Both the position numbers and the translations under genes were made by a program. A stretch of DNA of 64,000 nt from Kitasatospora sp. NBC_00315 (GTDB taxonomy: Bacteria > Actinomycetota > Actinomycetes > Streptomycetales > Streptomycetaceae): positions 7,006,001 through 7,070,000 of the forward strand of contig NZ_CP108025.1 in the NCBI RefSeq assembly GCF_041435095.1. The letters run 5' to 3'. Position 1 is the first letter of the stretch. Each line of letters opens with the position of its first letter. Below the pieces are notes generated by a model. The model was not told where the DNA came from. It did no database searches and saw only the letters and a program-made list of their open reading frames with translations. Of this stretch, positions 15,411 through 23,031 are shown in pieces.

Positions 15411-16748
15411 CTACCGGCCGGGTGGTGCGGCGAGGGCCTGGCCGCCGAAGCCGGTCGCGCCGTCCACCTGGCTGTTCCACCAGGCGACCACCTGCGGGCC
15501 GTCGATCGTGGTCCAGTCGGGGGCCTGCTCGACCTGGGCCCGCCCGAGCCTGCGTCCGAGGGACACCAGGGCGCGCCCGGCCTCGCCGCGCTCCCGTTCG
15601 TAGGCGGCGAGCAGCTCGCTCCAGCCGGCGCTGCGCCGCCAGGCCGCTTCGAAGGCGCAGGCGTCCTGCAGTGCCTTGGCCGCTCCACTGGTGTTGTGCG
15701 GGCGCACCACGGCGGCGGCGTCGCCCGCCAGCAGCAGTCGGCCCCGGGTGCGGCGCGGGGTGTCGAGGTCGTGGATCGGCTGGAGCAGTGTGCGCACCGG
15801 CGGGGTCAGTGCCAGGACCTCGGCCCAGTACGGCGGGAGGTGGCGCTCGGCGAGCTGCCCCAGGCGCCCGGCCAGGTCGGCGGCGAGGGCGCCGGGCGGG
15901 ATGCCGGCCGGGGCGTCGGATCGCGCTCCGGTGGCGGGCGGCTCGGTGTAGAACACCCAGTTCACCATCAGGGTGCCGGGCTCAGGACCGGGGATCCGGT
16001 ACAGCACGCACTGGCCGCCGGGAAAGCAGACCGTGATCGCGGCGGTCGCGGGCCAGGCCTCGGCGGCGGGGGTGCCGAGCTCGGCCAGCCGTTCGGCGGG
16101 GAAGCTGCCGCGCCAGCAGACGTATCCGGCGTACTGGGGGCCGGCCTCCGGGCAGACGGCCGCGCGCACCACCGAGCGGTAGCCGTCGGCGCCGATGACC
16201 AGGTCGAACCGCTCCTCGCCGCCGGCGACCAGCCGGACGCTCGCACCGCCGGTCCCGCCCGCCGGCCCCTCCGTCCCATTGGCCGGGCTGCCGTTCGCCG
16301 GAATGCCTTTCGCCGCGCTGCCGTTCGCCGCGTCGGTCCCGTTCGCCGCCGGGGCGGGCACGTTCGCCACCGCGGCCACGGTGTCGCCCAGCCGGTACTC
16401 GACCGACGCCGGGGTCCGCTCGCGCAGGCCGCGCCAGAGCAGACCCCAGTGGTAGGAGCGGAACGGGAAGGGCTGGTCCCAGAGCAGCCGCCCCGATGGG
16501 GAGCCGTCCCGGGTGAGCCAGTGCCGCCGGGTGAGCCGGTGCCAGGCGATGGAGTCGTCCAGGTACCCGGCGACGGCCAGTTCGGCGTACCGGTCGTCGT
16601 GCACGCAGAGGCCGACCCCGCGGTCCGTCAGCTCGCCGTACGTGCGCTCCAGGACGACCACCCGATCGGCCCCGGCGCGGGCGGCCGCCGTGGCGAACGC
16701 GCAGCCCGCGATACTTCCGCCCACCACCGCGACACCGGCCGCACGCAT
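15411..16748 (-). CDS. FAD-dependent aromatic-ring-hydroxylase-like monooxygenase
   Basis: The ATG at 16748 follows GGAGGTGACC closely and gives ~445 residues. The N-terminus AVVGGSIAGCAFATAAARAG binds the FAD ADP part, and GRLLLAGDAAAVVRPHNTSGA is the GD motif for the ribityl chain, as in PHBH-type hydroxylases and related epoxidases. Between them (~residues 115-150) is an insert of Asn-Gly/Ala repeats (DAANGS, PANGS, PANGT) not expected in the family and probably a surface loop grown by slippage. It is monocistronic. The substrate cannot be inferred. Confidence 0.85.
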   Translation of the reverse strand: MRAAGVAVVGGSIAGCAFATAAARAGADRVVVLERTYGELTDRGVGLCVHDDRYAELAVAGYLDDSIAWHRLTRRHWLTRDGSPSGRLLWDQPFPFRSYHWGLLWRGLRERTPASVEYRLGDTVAAVANVPAPAANGTDAANGSAAKGIPANGSPANGTEGPAGGTGGASVRLVAGGEERFDLVIGADGYRSVVRAAVCPEAGPQYAGYVCWRGSFPAERLAELGTPAAEAWPATAAITVCFPGGQCVLYRIPGPEPGTLMVNWVFYTEPPATGARSDAPAGIPPGALAADLAGRLGQLAERHLPPYWAEVLALTPPVRTLLQPIHDLDTPRRTRGRLLLAGDAAAVVRPHNTSGAAKALQDACAFEAAWRRSAGWSELLAAYERERGEAGRALVSLGRRLGRAQVEQAPDWTTIDGPQVVAWWNSQVDGATGFGGQALAAPPGR

Positions 16749-16857
16749 GGTCACCTCCGCCGCGATCCCGAACACGTCCCGTCACGGCGACGGTACGCCG
16801 CACACGGAGAAGTTGACGCGACATCAGTGAACTGCGTGCGGCGGCGTCGCCCGGACA

Positions 16858-16900
16858 CGACGGGAGGGTGCGGCCAGGTGATGGCCGCACCCTCCCGTCG
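16858..16900 (-). terminator. Hairpin terminator after the chitinase gene
   Basis: A perfect 18-bp stem (16858-16875 with 16883-16900) with a 7-nt loop lies 11 bp beyond the chitinase stop. It is one of the strongest hairpins in the window. Confidence 0.75.
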
Positions 16901-16910
16901 CCGGACCGGA

Positions 16911-18017
16911 TCAGCAGGTCAGGTTACTGCCCGCGGTGGTGCCGAGGATCTGGACGAAGTTCTGGTACGCGTTGACGCGGCTCTGGACCTGGGCGGGGTT
17001 GCCGCCGTTGCACTCCAGGCTGCCGTTGATGCTGCGGATCGTCTCACCGAACCCGTAGCCGTTGACCATCGCGTTGTGCGGGGTCATCGTGCCCGGCCCG
17101 CTCTGGGTGTTCCAGTACCAGAGAGCGGTCTTCCAGGCGACGGCGGAGTCGGTCTGGACGAGGTTCGGGTTGTGCAGCAGGTCGATGCCGAGGGCGTCGC
17201 CCGCCGCCTTGTAGTTGAAGTTCCAGCTCAGCTGGATCGGCCCGCGACCGTAGTACGCCGAGGTGCCGGCCGGGCAGCCGTACGACTGCGAAGTGTCGCA
17301 GTAGTGGGGGTAGTTGGCGGTGTTCTGCTCGACCACGTAGACCAGGCCGCCGGTCTCGTGGCTGACGTTGGCCAGGAAGGCCGCGGCCTCCTGCTTGCGG
17401 GTGGTGTCACTGCCGGTCGCCGCGAACGCCGGGTAGGCGCTCAGCGCGGCGGTCAGGCCGCTGTACGAGTAGAACGAGTTCCGGCTCGGGAACATCTGGT
17501 TGAACTGGGCCTCACTGACCGGGAATCCGCTCGGGTTCGCGGTCGGCGTCGGGCTGGGGGACTGGCCGCCGGAGCCGCAGGAGTAGGGCTGCCAGTACCA
17601 GGTGCTGATCACCGGGTCGTAGCCCGGGTTGTCGTGAGTCGCCTGGTAGAACAGGCCGTTGGTGTAGGTGACGATGGCGCCGGTCGCGTACGTCTGGCCC
17701 GCGACCCAGGCCGGGTACGAGCACCCCGGGCCGGAGGTGGGGGTGGGCGTCGGGTTGGTCGAGCCGCCGCAGGAGCCCTGGTCGGCCCAGACGCCGGAGG
17801 AGCCGCCCGGGGTCTCGTTCTGGGTCCACCACTTGGCGGTCCAGTTGTGGGAGTTGTAGGAGACGGGTGCGCTCGCCGCGGTGTAGACGGTGCTGGAGCT
17901 CCAGGCGGTCGCGCAGGTCGCCGCGGAGGCGGAGGCCGGTACCAGGACGGCCAGTGCGATGGCGGTCGCCACAGCTGCCAGCAGTGCCATGAGGCGCTTG
18001 ACGGACATGTGTTTCAT
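16911..18017 (-). CDS. Secreted GH19 chitinase with two carbohydrate-binding modules
   Basis: The 368-residue protein has a signal peptide (KRLMALLAAVATAIALAVLVP, cleavage near Ala32), a first chitin-binding-like module (~35-83), a second (~98-147), a Ser/Pro/Thr linker, and a GH19 domain from ~165. The catalytic pair is visible as HETGGLVYVVE (Glu221 and Glu230, nine apart as in Streptomyces ChiC), followed by YYGRGPIQLSWNFNY. GH19 enzymes invert and cleave chitin, including fungal walls. A second ATG at 18008 has better ribosome-site spacing. DasR-like sites lie ~130 bp upstream. Confidence 0.95.
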   Translation of the reverse strand: MKHMSVKRLMALLAAVATAIALAVLVPASASAATCATAWSSSTVYTAASAPVSYNSHNWTAKWWTQNETPGGSSGVWADQGSCGGSTNPTPTPTSGPGCSYPAWVAGQTYATGAIVTYTNGLFYQATHDNPGYDPVISTWYWQPYSCGSGGQSPSPTPTANPSGFPVSEAQFNQMFPSRNSFYSYSGLTAALSAYPAFAATGSDTTRKQEAAAFLANVSHETGGLVYVVEQNTANYPHYCDTSQSYGCPAGTSAYYGRGPIQLSWNFNYKAAGDALGIDLLHNPNLVQTDSAVAWKTALWYWNTQSGPGTMTPHNAMVNGYGFGETIRSINGSLECNGGNPAQVQSRVNAYQNFVQILGTTAGSNLTC

Positions 18018-18142
18018 CACCCCTCGGTGCGGTGTGGGGGACCGCACGGGTCGACGACAGGAAGGTCCCGCGGGGGGCCGGCCGGGGCCGGGCCCCGACC
18101 GGGGGTGCGGGCCGGGGCGGGACTGAGGGGGACTCAACCGGG

Positions 18143-18158
18143 ACTGGTATATACCTGT
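18143..18158. promoter_or_regulatory. DasR-like operator (dre site) 1
   Basis: ACTGGTATATACCTGT matches 13 of 16 positions of the published DasR consensus A(C/G)TGGTCTAGACCA(G/C)T. DasR represses chitin and N-acetylglucosamine genes and is released by amino-sugar phosphates. The site lies in the chitinase promoter region, 126 bp before the start codon. Confidence 0.6.
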
Positions 18159-18160
18159 CA

Positions 18161-18176
18161 AGAGGTACAGACCATA
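18161..18176. promoter_or_regulatory. DasR-like operator (dre site) 2
   Basis: AGAGGTACAGACCATA matches 11 of 16 consensus positions and is centred 18 bp from the first site. Paired direct repeats of this type are classic in Streptomyces chitinase promoters. Confidence 0.5.
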
Positions 18177-18300
18177 TCTCCTGGAAACCTCCACGCGGGC
18201 GCGCCCCGCCGAGCGCCCGGAAGCACCCGGGATCACCGTGCCTGGGAGGCCGGATCCCCCACGAAGCGCCACCACGACGGGCGGGACGGCCGGCCGGCTG

Positions 18301-18372
18301 CCGCCACTCGGCCCGGCGCCGCCGCCGGCCTCCTCGCCGCCACTCGGCCCGGCGCCGCCGCCGGCCTCCTCG
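18301..18372. repeat. Perfect 36-bp tandem duplication
   Basis: Bases 18301-18336 are repeated exactly at 18337-18372. Further simple repeats follow, including three copies of GGTTCGAGC near 18443-18470. The tract lies beyond the tail of a decayed protein-kinase gene. Confidence 0.85.
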
Positions 18373-18479
18373 CCGCCGGGCGGACCGAACTGCCCCGGGG
18401 ACCGAACTGTCCGGCGGGCCGAACTGTCCGGGCGGTGGGCCCGGTTCGAGCGGTTCGAGCGGTTCGAGCGCCCGCCCGG

Positions 18480-18885
18480 TGCCCGGGTCCGCCTTGACGG
18501 GGCCGGTGGGACCGGTGGGGCCGACGGGGCCGGACCGGTGCTCCGTCCCCGGCGTCCAGGTCCAGCAGCTCCACCGCGAGCCGGGCCAGCGATCCGGCCA
18601 CCGGGGGGGAAGCCAGCCGCCCGGGCCGACCGGTGCGAGGAGTTCGGGCCGGCCCGCGGTGAGCCGCTCCCGCAGCTCGCCGGGCGACGGCCGCGCACCC
18701 GGGTCCTTGGCGAGACGGCTCAGAACGACGGACCGCAGCCCGCCCTCCAGGCCGCCGAGTTCGGGCGCCTCGTGCAACACCCGGTAGAGCAGTACGGCGG
18801 CGCTGGCCCCGTCGCCGAAAGGCGGTACGCCGGTGGCGGCGTAGGCGAGGACGGCGCCGAGCGAGAACACCTCGCTCGGTGGTCC
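18480..18885 (-). pseudogene. Remnant of a Ser/Thr protein kinase (C-terminal kinase lobe only)
   Basis: On the minus strand, from about 18885, the frame reads GPPSEVFSLGAVLAYAATG, then LLYRVLHEAPELGG and LAKDPGARPSPGEL, the end of the C-lobe of streptomycete Ser/Thr kinases. Everything before it, including the ATP-binding lysine, HRD and DFG motifs, is missing. Near 18600 the expected continuation (LARLAVELLDLDAGD) is in another frame, so there is also a frameshift. The rest runs into simple repeats. This is a non-functional relic. Confidence 0.7.
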
Positions 18886-19035
18886 GATCCGATCCCTGAC
18901 CCCCGCTGCGGAAGCGGGTGCCTGACGCGGTGCCTGACGCGGTGTCCCCCGGGGCCGTCCGAGCGGTCGGCGGGTGCGCGCGGCCGGGGCCCGGGCGCGG
19001 CCGGCGCCGGGGCCCGGATCTGCGAGGATGGCCGG

Positions 19036-19803
19036 ATGAACGACACCCCCGGCCCCGGAGCGCCGATCCGGGCGGGTATCCCGGAGCACGGCCGGGTGCC
19101 CAAGTACTACGCGGTGAAGGGCGAGTTGGACGCGCTGCTCGACGAGCTGGGCGAGGGCGGCGTGCTACCCACCGAGCGCGATCTGGCGGCCCGCTTCGCG
19201 GTCTCCCGGGACACCCTTCGCCAGGCGCTGCGCGAGCTGCTGATCCAGGGGCGGGTACGCCGCCGGGGGAGGAGCACCGTGGTCGCGGGACCGAAGCTCG
19301 AACAGCCGCTCTCGCTGGCGAGTTACACCGAGGGGGTACGCCGGCAGGGCCGGATCCCGGGTCGGCACCTGATCGGTCTGGAGCGGTGCGCGGCGGACGG
19401 CGCGCTCGCCACGCAGCTGGGGATGGCGCCGGGTGATCCGGTGTGGCACCTGGAGCGGGTCCTGCTGGCGGACGGCGAGCGGGTGGGCCTGGAGAGCACC
19501 TACCTCGCGGTGTCCCGGGTTCCCGCGCTGGACCGGGACTTCGACCCGACGTCCTCGCTCTACGCCTATCTGCGCGAGCGGCTCGGCATCGGCTTCGGCG
19601 CGGCGGACGAGCGGATCGAGACCGTCCTCGCGACCCCGCGCGAGGCGCTGCTGATCGGCACCCCGCCGGCCCTGCCGATGCTGTTGCTGCACCGGCTGAC
19701 CCGGGACGCCGCGGGGCTCCCGGTGGAGCGGGTCCGCTCCCTCTACCGGGGCGACCGGTTCAGCTTCACGACCCGCTTGGACGCGCCCGCGCAGCCGTCC
19801 TGA
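19036..19803 (+). CDS. GntR/HutC-family regulator resembling DasR
   Basis: The ATG at 19036 follows GAGG by 8 bases, giving 255 residues. The N-terminal winged helix (VPKYYAVKGELDALL; LPTERDLAARFAVSRDTLRQALRELL; GRVRRRGRSTVVA) is followed by a UTRA effector domain (QPLSLASYTEGVRRQG; HLERVLLADGERVGLESTYL; LPVERVRSLYRGDRFSF). The pattern, including SYTEGVRRQG and SLYRGDRF, strongly recalls DasR, the GlcNAc-responsive regulator of chitin use. It is shorter at the N-terminus and may be a paralogue. The chitinase with dre-like sites is about 1 kb away, with a dead kinase gene between. Confidence 0.85.
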   Translation: MNDTPGPGAPIRAGIPEHGRVPKYYAVKGELDALLDELGEGGVLPTERDLAARFAVSRDTLRQALRELLIQGRVRRRGRSTVVAGPKLEQPLSLASYTEGVRRQGRIPGRHLIGLERCAADGALATQLGMAPGDPVWHLERVLLADGERVGLESTYLAVSRVPALDRDFDPTSSLYAYLRERLGIGFGAADERIETVLATPREALLIGTPPALPMLLLHRLTRDAAGLPVERVRSLYRGDRFSFTTRLDAPAQPS

Positions 19804-19929
19804 CGGGTGCCCCGGCCGTCGAGCGGGCCCTCCGGCCGTCGCCGGTCCGCGAGGGGCCGCGGTCGCCGATCACCGGGCCGGGGCCGGGGCCGACGCGGAG
19901 CGGGGCCGGGGCCGGTACCGCTGGGCCGG

Positions 19930-20346
19930 TCAGTCGCGTGCCAGTGCGTCGCGCAGGCGGCCGGCCACCTCGGCGGCCGCCGTCTCGTCCGGGTACCGGC
20001 CGCGCGGCCAGAAGAACCCGCGCAGGCCGTCCTTGGGGTTCCTCGGCACCACGTGGACGTGCAGATGCGGTACCGACTGACTGATCCGGTTGTTGGCGGC
20101 GACGAAGCTCCCGGCCGCGGGCATCCCGCGCTCCACCGCCCCGGCGACGCGTTGCACCCGGGCGAAGAACGGCCCGACCTCCTGCACAGGCAGCTCGGTG
20201 AGTGTCTCGCGGTGGTGCCGGGGCACCACCAGCACATGCCCGGGGAAGAGCGGGCGCCGGTCCAGGAAGGCCACCGCCACCTCGTCGTCGAGCACCCGGT
20301 GCGCGGGCAGTTCACCGGTCACGATCCCACAGAAGACGCAGTCCAC
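19930..20346 (-). CDS. HIT-family nucleotide hydrolase/transferase
   Basis: The GTG at 20346 gives 138 residues beginning VDCVFCGIVTGELPAHRVLDD, the usual HIT start with a zinc-binding CxxC. The active-site triad HLHVHVVPR is present near residue 100. HIT proteins hydrolyse dinucleoside polyphosphates or AMP conjugates through a histidine-AMP intermediate. A longer start further upstream is possible but lacks family homology. It is a single gene. Confidence 0.88.
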   Translation of the reverse strand: MDCVFCGIVTGELPAHRVLDDEVAVAFLDRRPLFPGHVLVVPRHHRETLTELPVQEVGPFFARVQRVAGAVERGMPAAGSFVAANNRISQSVPHLHVHVVPRNPKDGLRGFFWPRGRYPDETAAAEVAGRLRDALARD

Positions 20347-20561
20347 CGCTTCAGTCAAGCCCACCGCGCCCGCGCGCCCCGGCAGGCCGCGCCGGGGCCG
20401 GCGATCCGTGCGCCGGGCACGGTACCGGTCGGGCGCCGGCGCGGTTTCGGGGGCGATCCACCCCGGGCCGCAATCGGCCGGGCGGACCGCCGGGCGGACA
20501 ATGGTGGCGGGGCCGCCGACGGCGGCCCGGGGGAGGAGCGGACCGGCGAGAGGAGGCACCC

Positions 20562-20867
20562 GTGATCGTCCGGATCTGGGCCGCCCAGATCGTCGCGGGA
20601 CGGATGGACGACTTCTGCGCCCTGCTGTCCACCCAGGTGATGCCGGAGCTGCGGGCCACGGACGGGTGCCTGGGCGGGGAGGTGCTGCGCTCGTTGACCG
20701 ACGAGGGCCCCCGGGTGCTGATGATCAGCCGGTGGCGGGACGAGGACGCGCTCCGGGCCTATGCCGGGCCGATGTGGCGGATCCGGCCGGTGTGGGCCGA
20801 GGACGAGTTGCGGTACCTGGCGCACCCGCCGGAGGTCGCCCACTACCGGCCGCTGCCCCACGGCTGA
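20562..20867 (+). CDS. Antibiotic biosynthesis monooxygenase (ABM)-domain protein
   Basis: This GTG-start gene (AGAGGAGG 6 bases ahead) encodes 101 residues of ferredoxin-like ABM fold: VRIWAAQIVAGRMDDFCALL, then MPELRATDGCLGGEVLRSL and RVLMISRWRDEDALRAYAG. Such small dimers are cofactor-free monooxygenases, haem oxygenases or merely stress proteins. The context gives no pathway, so the function stays open. Confidence 0.75.
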   Translation: MIVRIWAAQIVAGRMDDFCALLSTQVMPELRATDGCLGGEVLRSLTDEGPRVLMISRWRDEDALRAYAGPMWRIRPVWAEDELRYLAHPPEVAHYRPLPHG

Positions 20868-20916
20868 GCCGTGACCGCCGCTGAGCGGCACCCGCGTGCC
20901 GTCCCGCCCGACACGG

Positions 20917-20980
20917 CCGTCCCCGGCCCCCACCGGCCCCTGATCCCGCCGTCCCCGGCCCCCGCCGGCCCCTGCTCCCG
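20917..20980. repeat. Tandem repeat, 32-bp unit, two copies
   Basis: Two adjacent 32-bp units starting CCGTCCCCGGCCCCC (20917 and 20949) differ at only a few bases. They fill the gap between the ABM gene and a decayed ATPase gene. Confidence 0.8.
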
Positions 20981-21051
20981 GCGGGCGGGCACCGGGCGCC
21001 CCGAGAGCCGCCCGCCGGACTACGCTCGACAGCGGGACGGGAGGACTGCGG

Positions 21052-21742
21052 ATGCCTGGGCTTCCCTTCGTCGGCCGGGCCGACCTGCTGGCTGAGATCG
21101 GGGACGCGCTCGCGGACGCCCGCTCGGGGCACGGCGGGCTGACCGCACCGGGAGGCGGGAGCCGCGCCACCGGCGGACGAGGGCAACCTGTTCCGTCGGA
21201 CGGGCGGCCTCTGGCACCTGCGCTACGCGGGCGCGGAGGCGACCCTCCCCGGCAGCAAGGGCCTGCGCGACCTGGCCGTCCTGCTGGCCGCCCCCGGCCG
21301 CCCCGTACCGGCGCTCGACCTCGCCACCGCGGCGCCGGACCGGACGGCGAACCCCGACCCGGAGGCCGGACACGCTCCGGGCGACACCGGCGAGTTGATC
21401 GACGCCACCGCCCGTGACGCCTACCGGCGCCGGTTGCGGGAGCTGGAGCGCGCGGCGGGGGAGGCGGACGGGGCGGGCGACGCCGAGCGCTCGGCCCGGA
21501 TCGCGGTGGAGCGGGACGCGCTGGTCGGCCAGCTCTCCGCCGCGTACGGGCTCGGCGGGCGGGTGCGTCGCACGGGCTCCGCCGCCGAGCGGGCCCGTAC
21601 CACCGTGACCGCGCGGATCCGCGCCGCGATCGACCGGATCGCCCATGAGCACCCGCCGCTCGGCCGGCACCTGGCCAACGCGGTCCGCACCGGCACGCTC
21701 TGCGTCTACGAGCCCGAATCGCCGGTGGTCTGGCGGCTCTGA
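21052..21742 (+). pseudogene. Internally deleted AAA ATPase / LAL-type regulator remnant
   Basis: The frame from ATG 21052 starts FVGRADLLAEIGDALADARSGHGGL, the normal N-terminus of a large predicted-ATPase regulator, then stops resembling it just where the P-loop should begin. From ~21143, in another frame, comes the typical C-terminal part (NLFRRTGGLWHLRYAGAEATL; GSKGLRDLAVLLAAPGRPVPALDL; AERARTTVTARIRAAIDRIA). The several hundred residues between, with Walker motifs, are gone. A promoter-like TACGCT and normal ends suggest one clean deletion. Confidence 0.75.
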
Positions 21743-21796
21743 GGCACTCCTGCCCGTGCCGCGCACGACGCCCGCGGTAGGGCCCCGGTACGTCCG

Positions 21797-21899
21797 CCGT
21801 GTGCCCGGCTGCCCGGTATCGGCCGGGTGCCGTGTGCCCGGCTGCCCGGTACGTCCGCCGGGTGCCGTGTGCCCGGCTGCCCGGTACCGGCCGGGCGGG
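21797..21899. repeat. Tandem repeat, ~33-35-bp unit, three copies
   Basis: The core CCGTGTGCCCGGCTGCCCGG recurs at 21797, 21830 and 21865 with small changes in the remainder. Each unit can fold on itself (GCCCGG/CCGGGC). It occupies most of the gap between the ATPase relic and the cupin gene. Confidence 0.8.
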
Positions 21900-21981
21900 T
21901 GCGGTGGCCCACCCTCACATCGTGGGACCGGATCTCACGCCTCCCGGGTGAAGGGGACCGCAACCGATCGAGGAGGACACC

Positions 21982-22377
21982 GTGCCACGCATCTCGAAGC
22001 CCGAGGCGACGCTCGCCCTGGACGAGCCGGTGATCGAGGGCCGCTACGCCGAACTGGACGGGTACACCGTCGGGTTCGAGACCCACAAGGCGGACGTGGA
22101 CCCGGCGGCGCTCTTCGCCGGGCTGCCGCAGGATCGTTGCCAGAGCCCGCACTGGGGGTTGGTGCTGACCGGGAAGGTGATCTTCCGCTACCCGGACCAC
22201 GACGAGGTCTACCGGGCCGGCGACGCCTACTACGGCGCCCCGGGCCATCTGCCGCTGCTGTTCGCCGGTACGGAACTGGTCGAGTTCAGCCCGACCGAGG
22301 CCCTGGAGCGGACCACCGCGGTGGTCACCCGCAATCTGGCCGCCGCCACGGCCGGCGCCCCCTCGACCGGGGGCTGA
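21982..22377 (+). CDS. Cupin-domain protein
   Basis: The 131-residue protein has a single cupin barrel: HWGLVLTGKVIFRYPDHDEVYRAGDAYYGAPGHLP and LFAGTELVEFSPTE. Few metal-binding histidines are visible, so it may bind a ligand without metal. GAGGAGG precedes the GTG/ATG region well (GAGGAGGACACC before 21982, GTG start). The next gene starts 5 bp after its stop, so the two form an operon. No specific role can be given. Confidence 0.75.
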   Translation: MPRISKPEATLALDEPVIEGRYAELDGYTVGFETHKADVDPAALFAGLPQDRCQSPHWGLVLTGKVIFRYPDHDEVYRAGDAYYGAPGHLPLLFAGTELVEFSPTEALERTTAVVTRNLAAATAGAPSTGG

Positions 22378-22382
22378 GCGTC

Positions 22383-22823
22383 GTGGACACCGACCCCCGA
22401 GGGAATGCCCCCGCCGTGCCCCGGGAGGGCGAGCGGGAGGTGCTGGCGAGCCGCCTGGTCGCCTTCCTGGAGACCGGCTCCCCACCGGAGGGGCTGTTCC
22501 GGCCTGACGTGTTCTGCGATCTCACGCTGCCCGGCTGGCGACTGCAGTCCGTCGGTGTTCCGGGGCTGGTGGCCCTGCGCCGGAGCGGGCACCCCGACCC
22601 GGGGCTGGTCCCGCGCAGCCGGTTCGACCCGACGCCCGGCGGTTTCGTGCTGGAGGTCGAGGAGCGCTGGGAGCAGGGCGGGCAGTCCTGGTACTGCCGG
22701 GAGTTCCTCCGGGCGGACGTCGAGGCCGGCGCCGTCGGACGGCTGTCGGTCTACTGCACCGGTGACCGGGACGACGCCCGGCAGCGCCGGCACGCCGCGG
22801 AGGTGGTGCTGTTCAGGACGTGA
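22383..22823 (+). CDS. Uncharacterised protein, possibly NTF2/SnoaL-like
   Basis: The GTG at 22383, directly after the cupin stop, gives 146 residues. The sequence (REVLASRLVAFLETGSPPEGLF, FCDLTLPGWRLQSVG, FDPTPGGFVLEVEERWEQGGQSWYCREF) has the helix-then-curved-sheet feel of NTF2-like proteins, which include small hydrolases and ligand binders. I do not recognise a specific family. Its coupling to the cupin gene suggests a joint function. Confidence 0.6.
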   Translation: MDTDPRGNAPAVPREGEREVLASRLVAFLETGSPPEGLFRPDVFCDLTLPGWRLQSVGVPGLVALRRSGHPDPGLVPRSRFDPTPGGFVLEVEERWEQGGQSWYCREFLRADVEAGAVGRLSVYCTGDRDDARQRRHAAEVVLFRT

Positions 22824-22831
22824 CACGGGCC

Positions 22832-22867
22832 TTGACAGCCGCGATCAAGTCATATGTTCTTTCGAAA
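22832..22867 (+). promoter_or_regulatory. Promoter and possible operator of the SMP-30 transcript
   Basis: TTGACA at 22832 is followed 15 bp later by TATGTT at 22853, and the palindrome TTTCGAAA (22860-22867) overlaps the start region. The AT-rich block stands out from its surroundings. Regulators of sugar-acid genes often bind such TTC/GAA elements, but the factor is unknown. Confidence 0.45.
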
Positions 22868-22899
22868 ATAAACCGCTTGGACCGACGGAGGGCCGACAG

Positions 22900-23031
22900 A
22901 TGGCCACCCCGCCGGCCGCGGCCCCCGGCACCGCTCCGCCCGGCAACGGCACCGCTGGGCCGGTCACCGGTACCGCTCTGCCCCTCGACGGCGGTTCGCC
23001 CGCCGTCCTCCCGGAGGTCAACGTCCGATGA
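22900..23031 (+). pseudogene. Internally deleted short-chain dehydrogenase, reduced to 43 codons
   Basis: An ATG preceded by GGAGGG (8 bases away) opens a 43-codon frame that ends with the ATGA overlap into the SMP-30 gene. Its second half, VTGTALPLDGG, is the hallmark C-terminal motif of SDR enzymes (VTGxxLxVDGG). The Rossmann fold and YxxxK active site are absent. I infer an SDR gene that once formed an operon with the lactonase and lost its interior while keeping both ends and translational coupling. It could also act simply as a leader cistron. Confidence 0.55.

Noticed and set aside
15090..18497. 1135-codon plus-strand frame opposite three genes
   Set aside because: It is antisense to the quinone reductase, FAD monooxygenase and chitinase genes, whose motifs are clear; composition is typical of a shadow frame.
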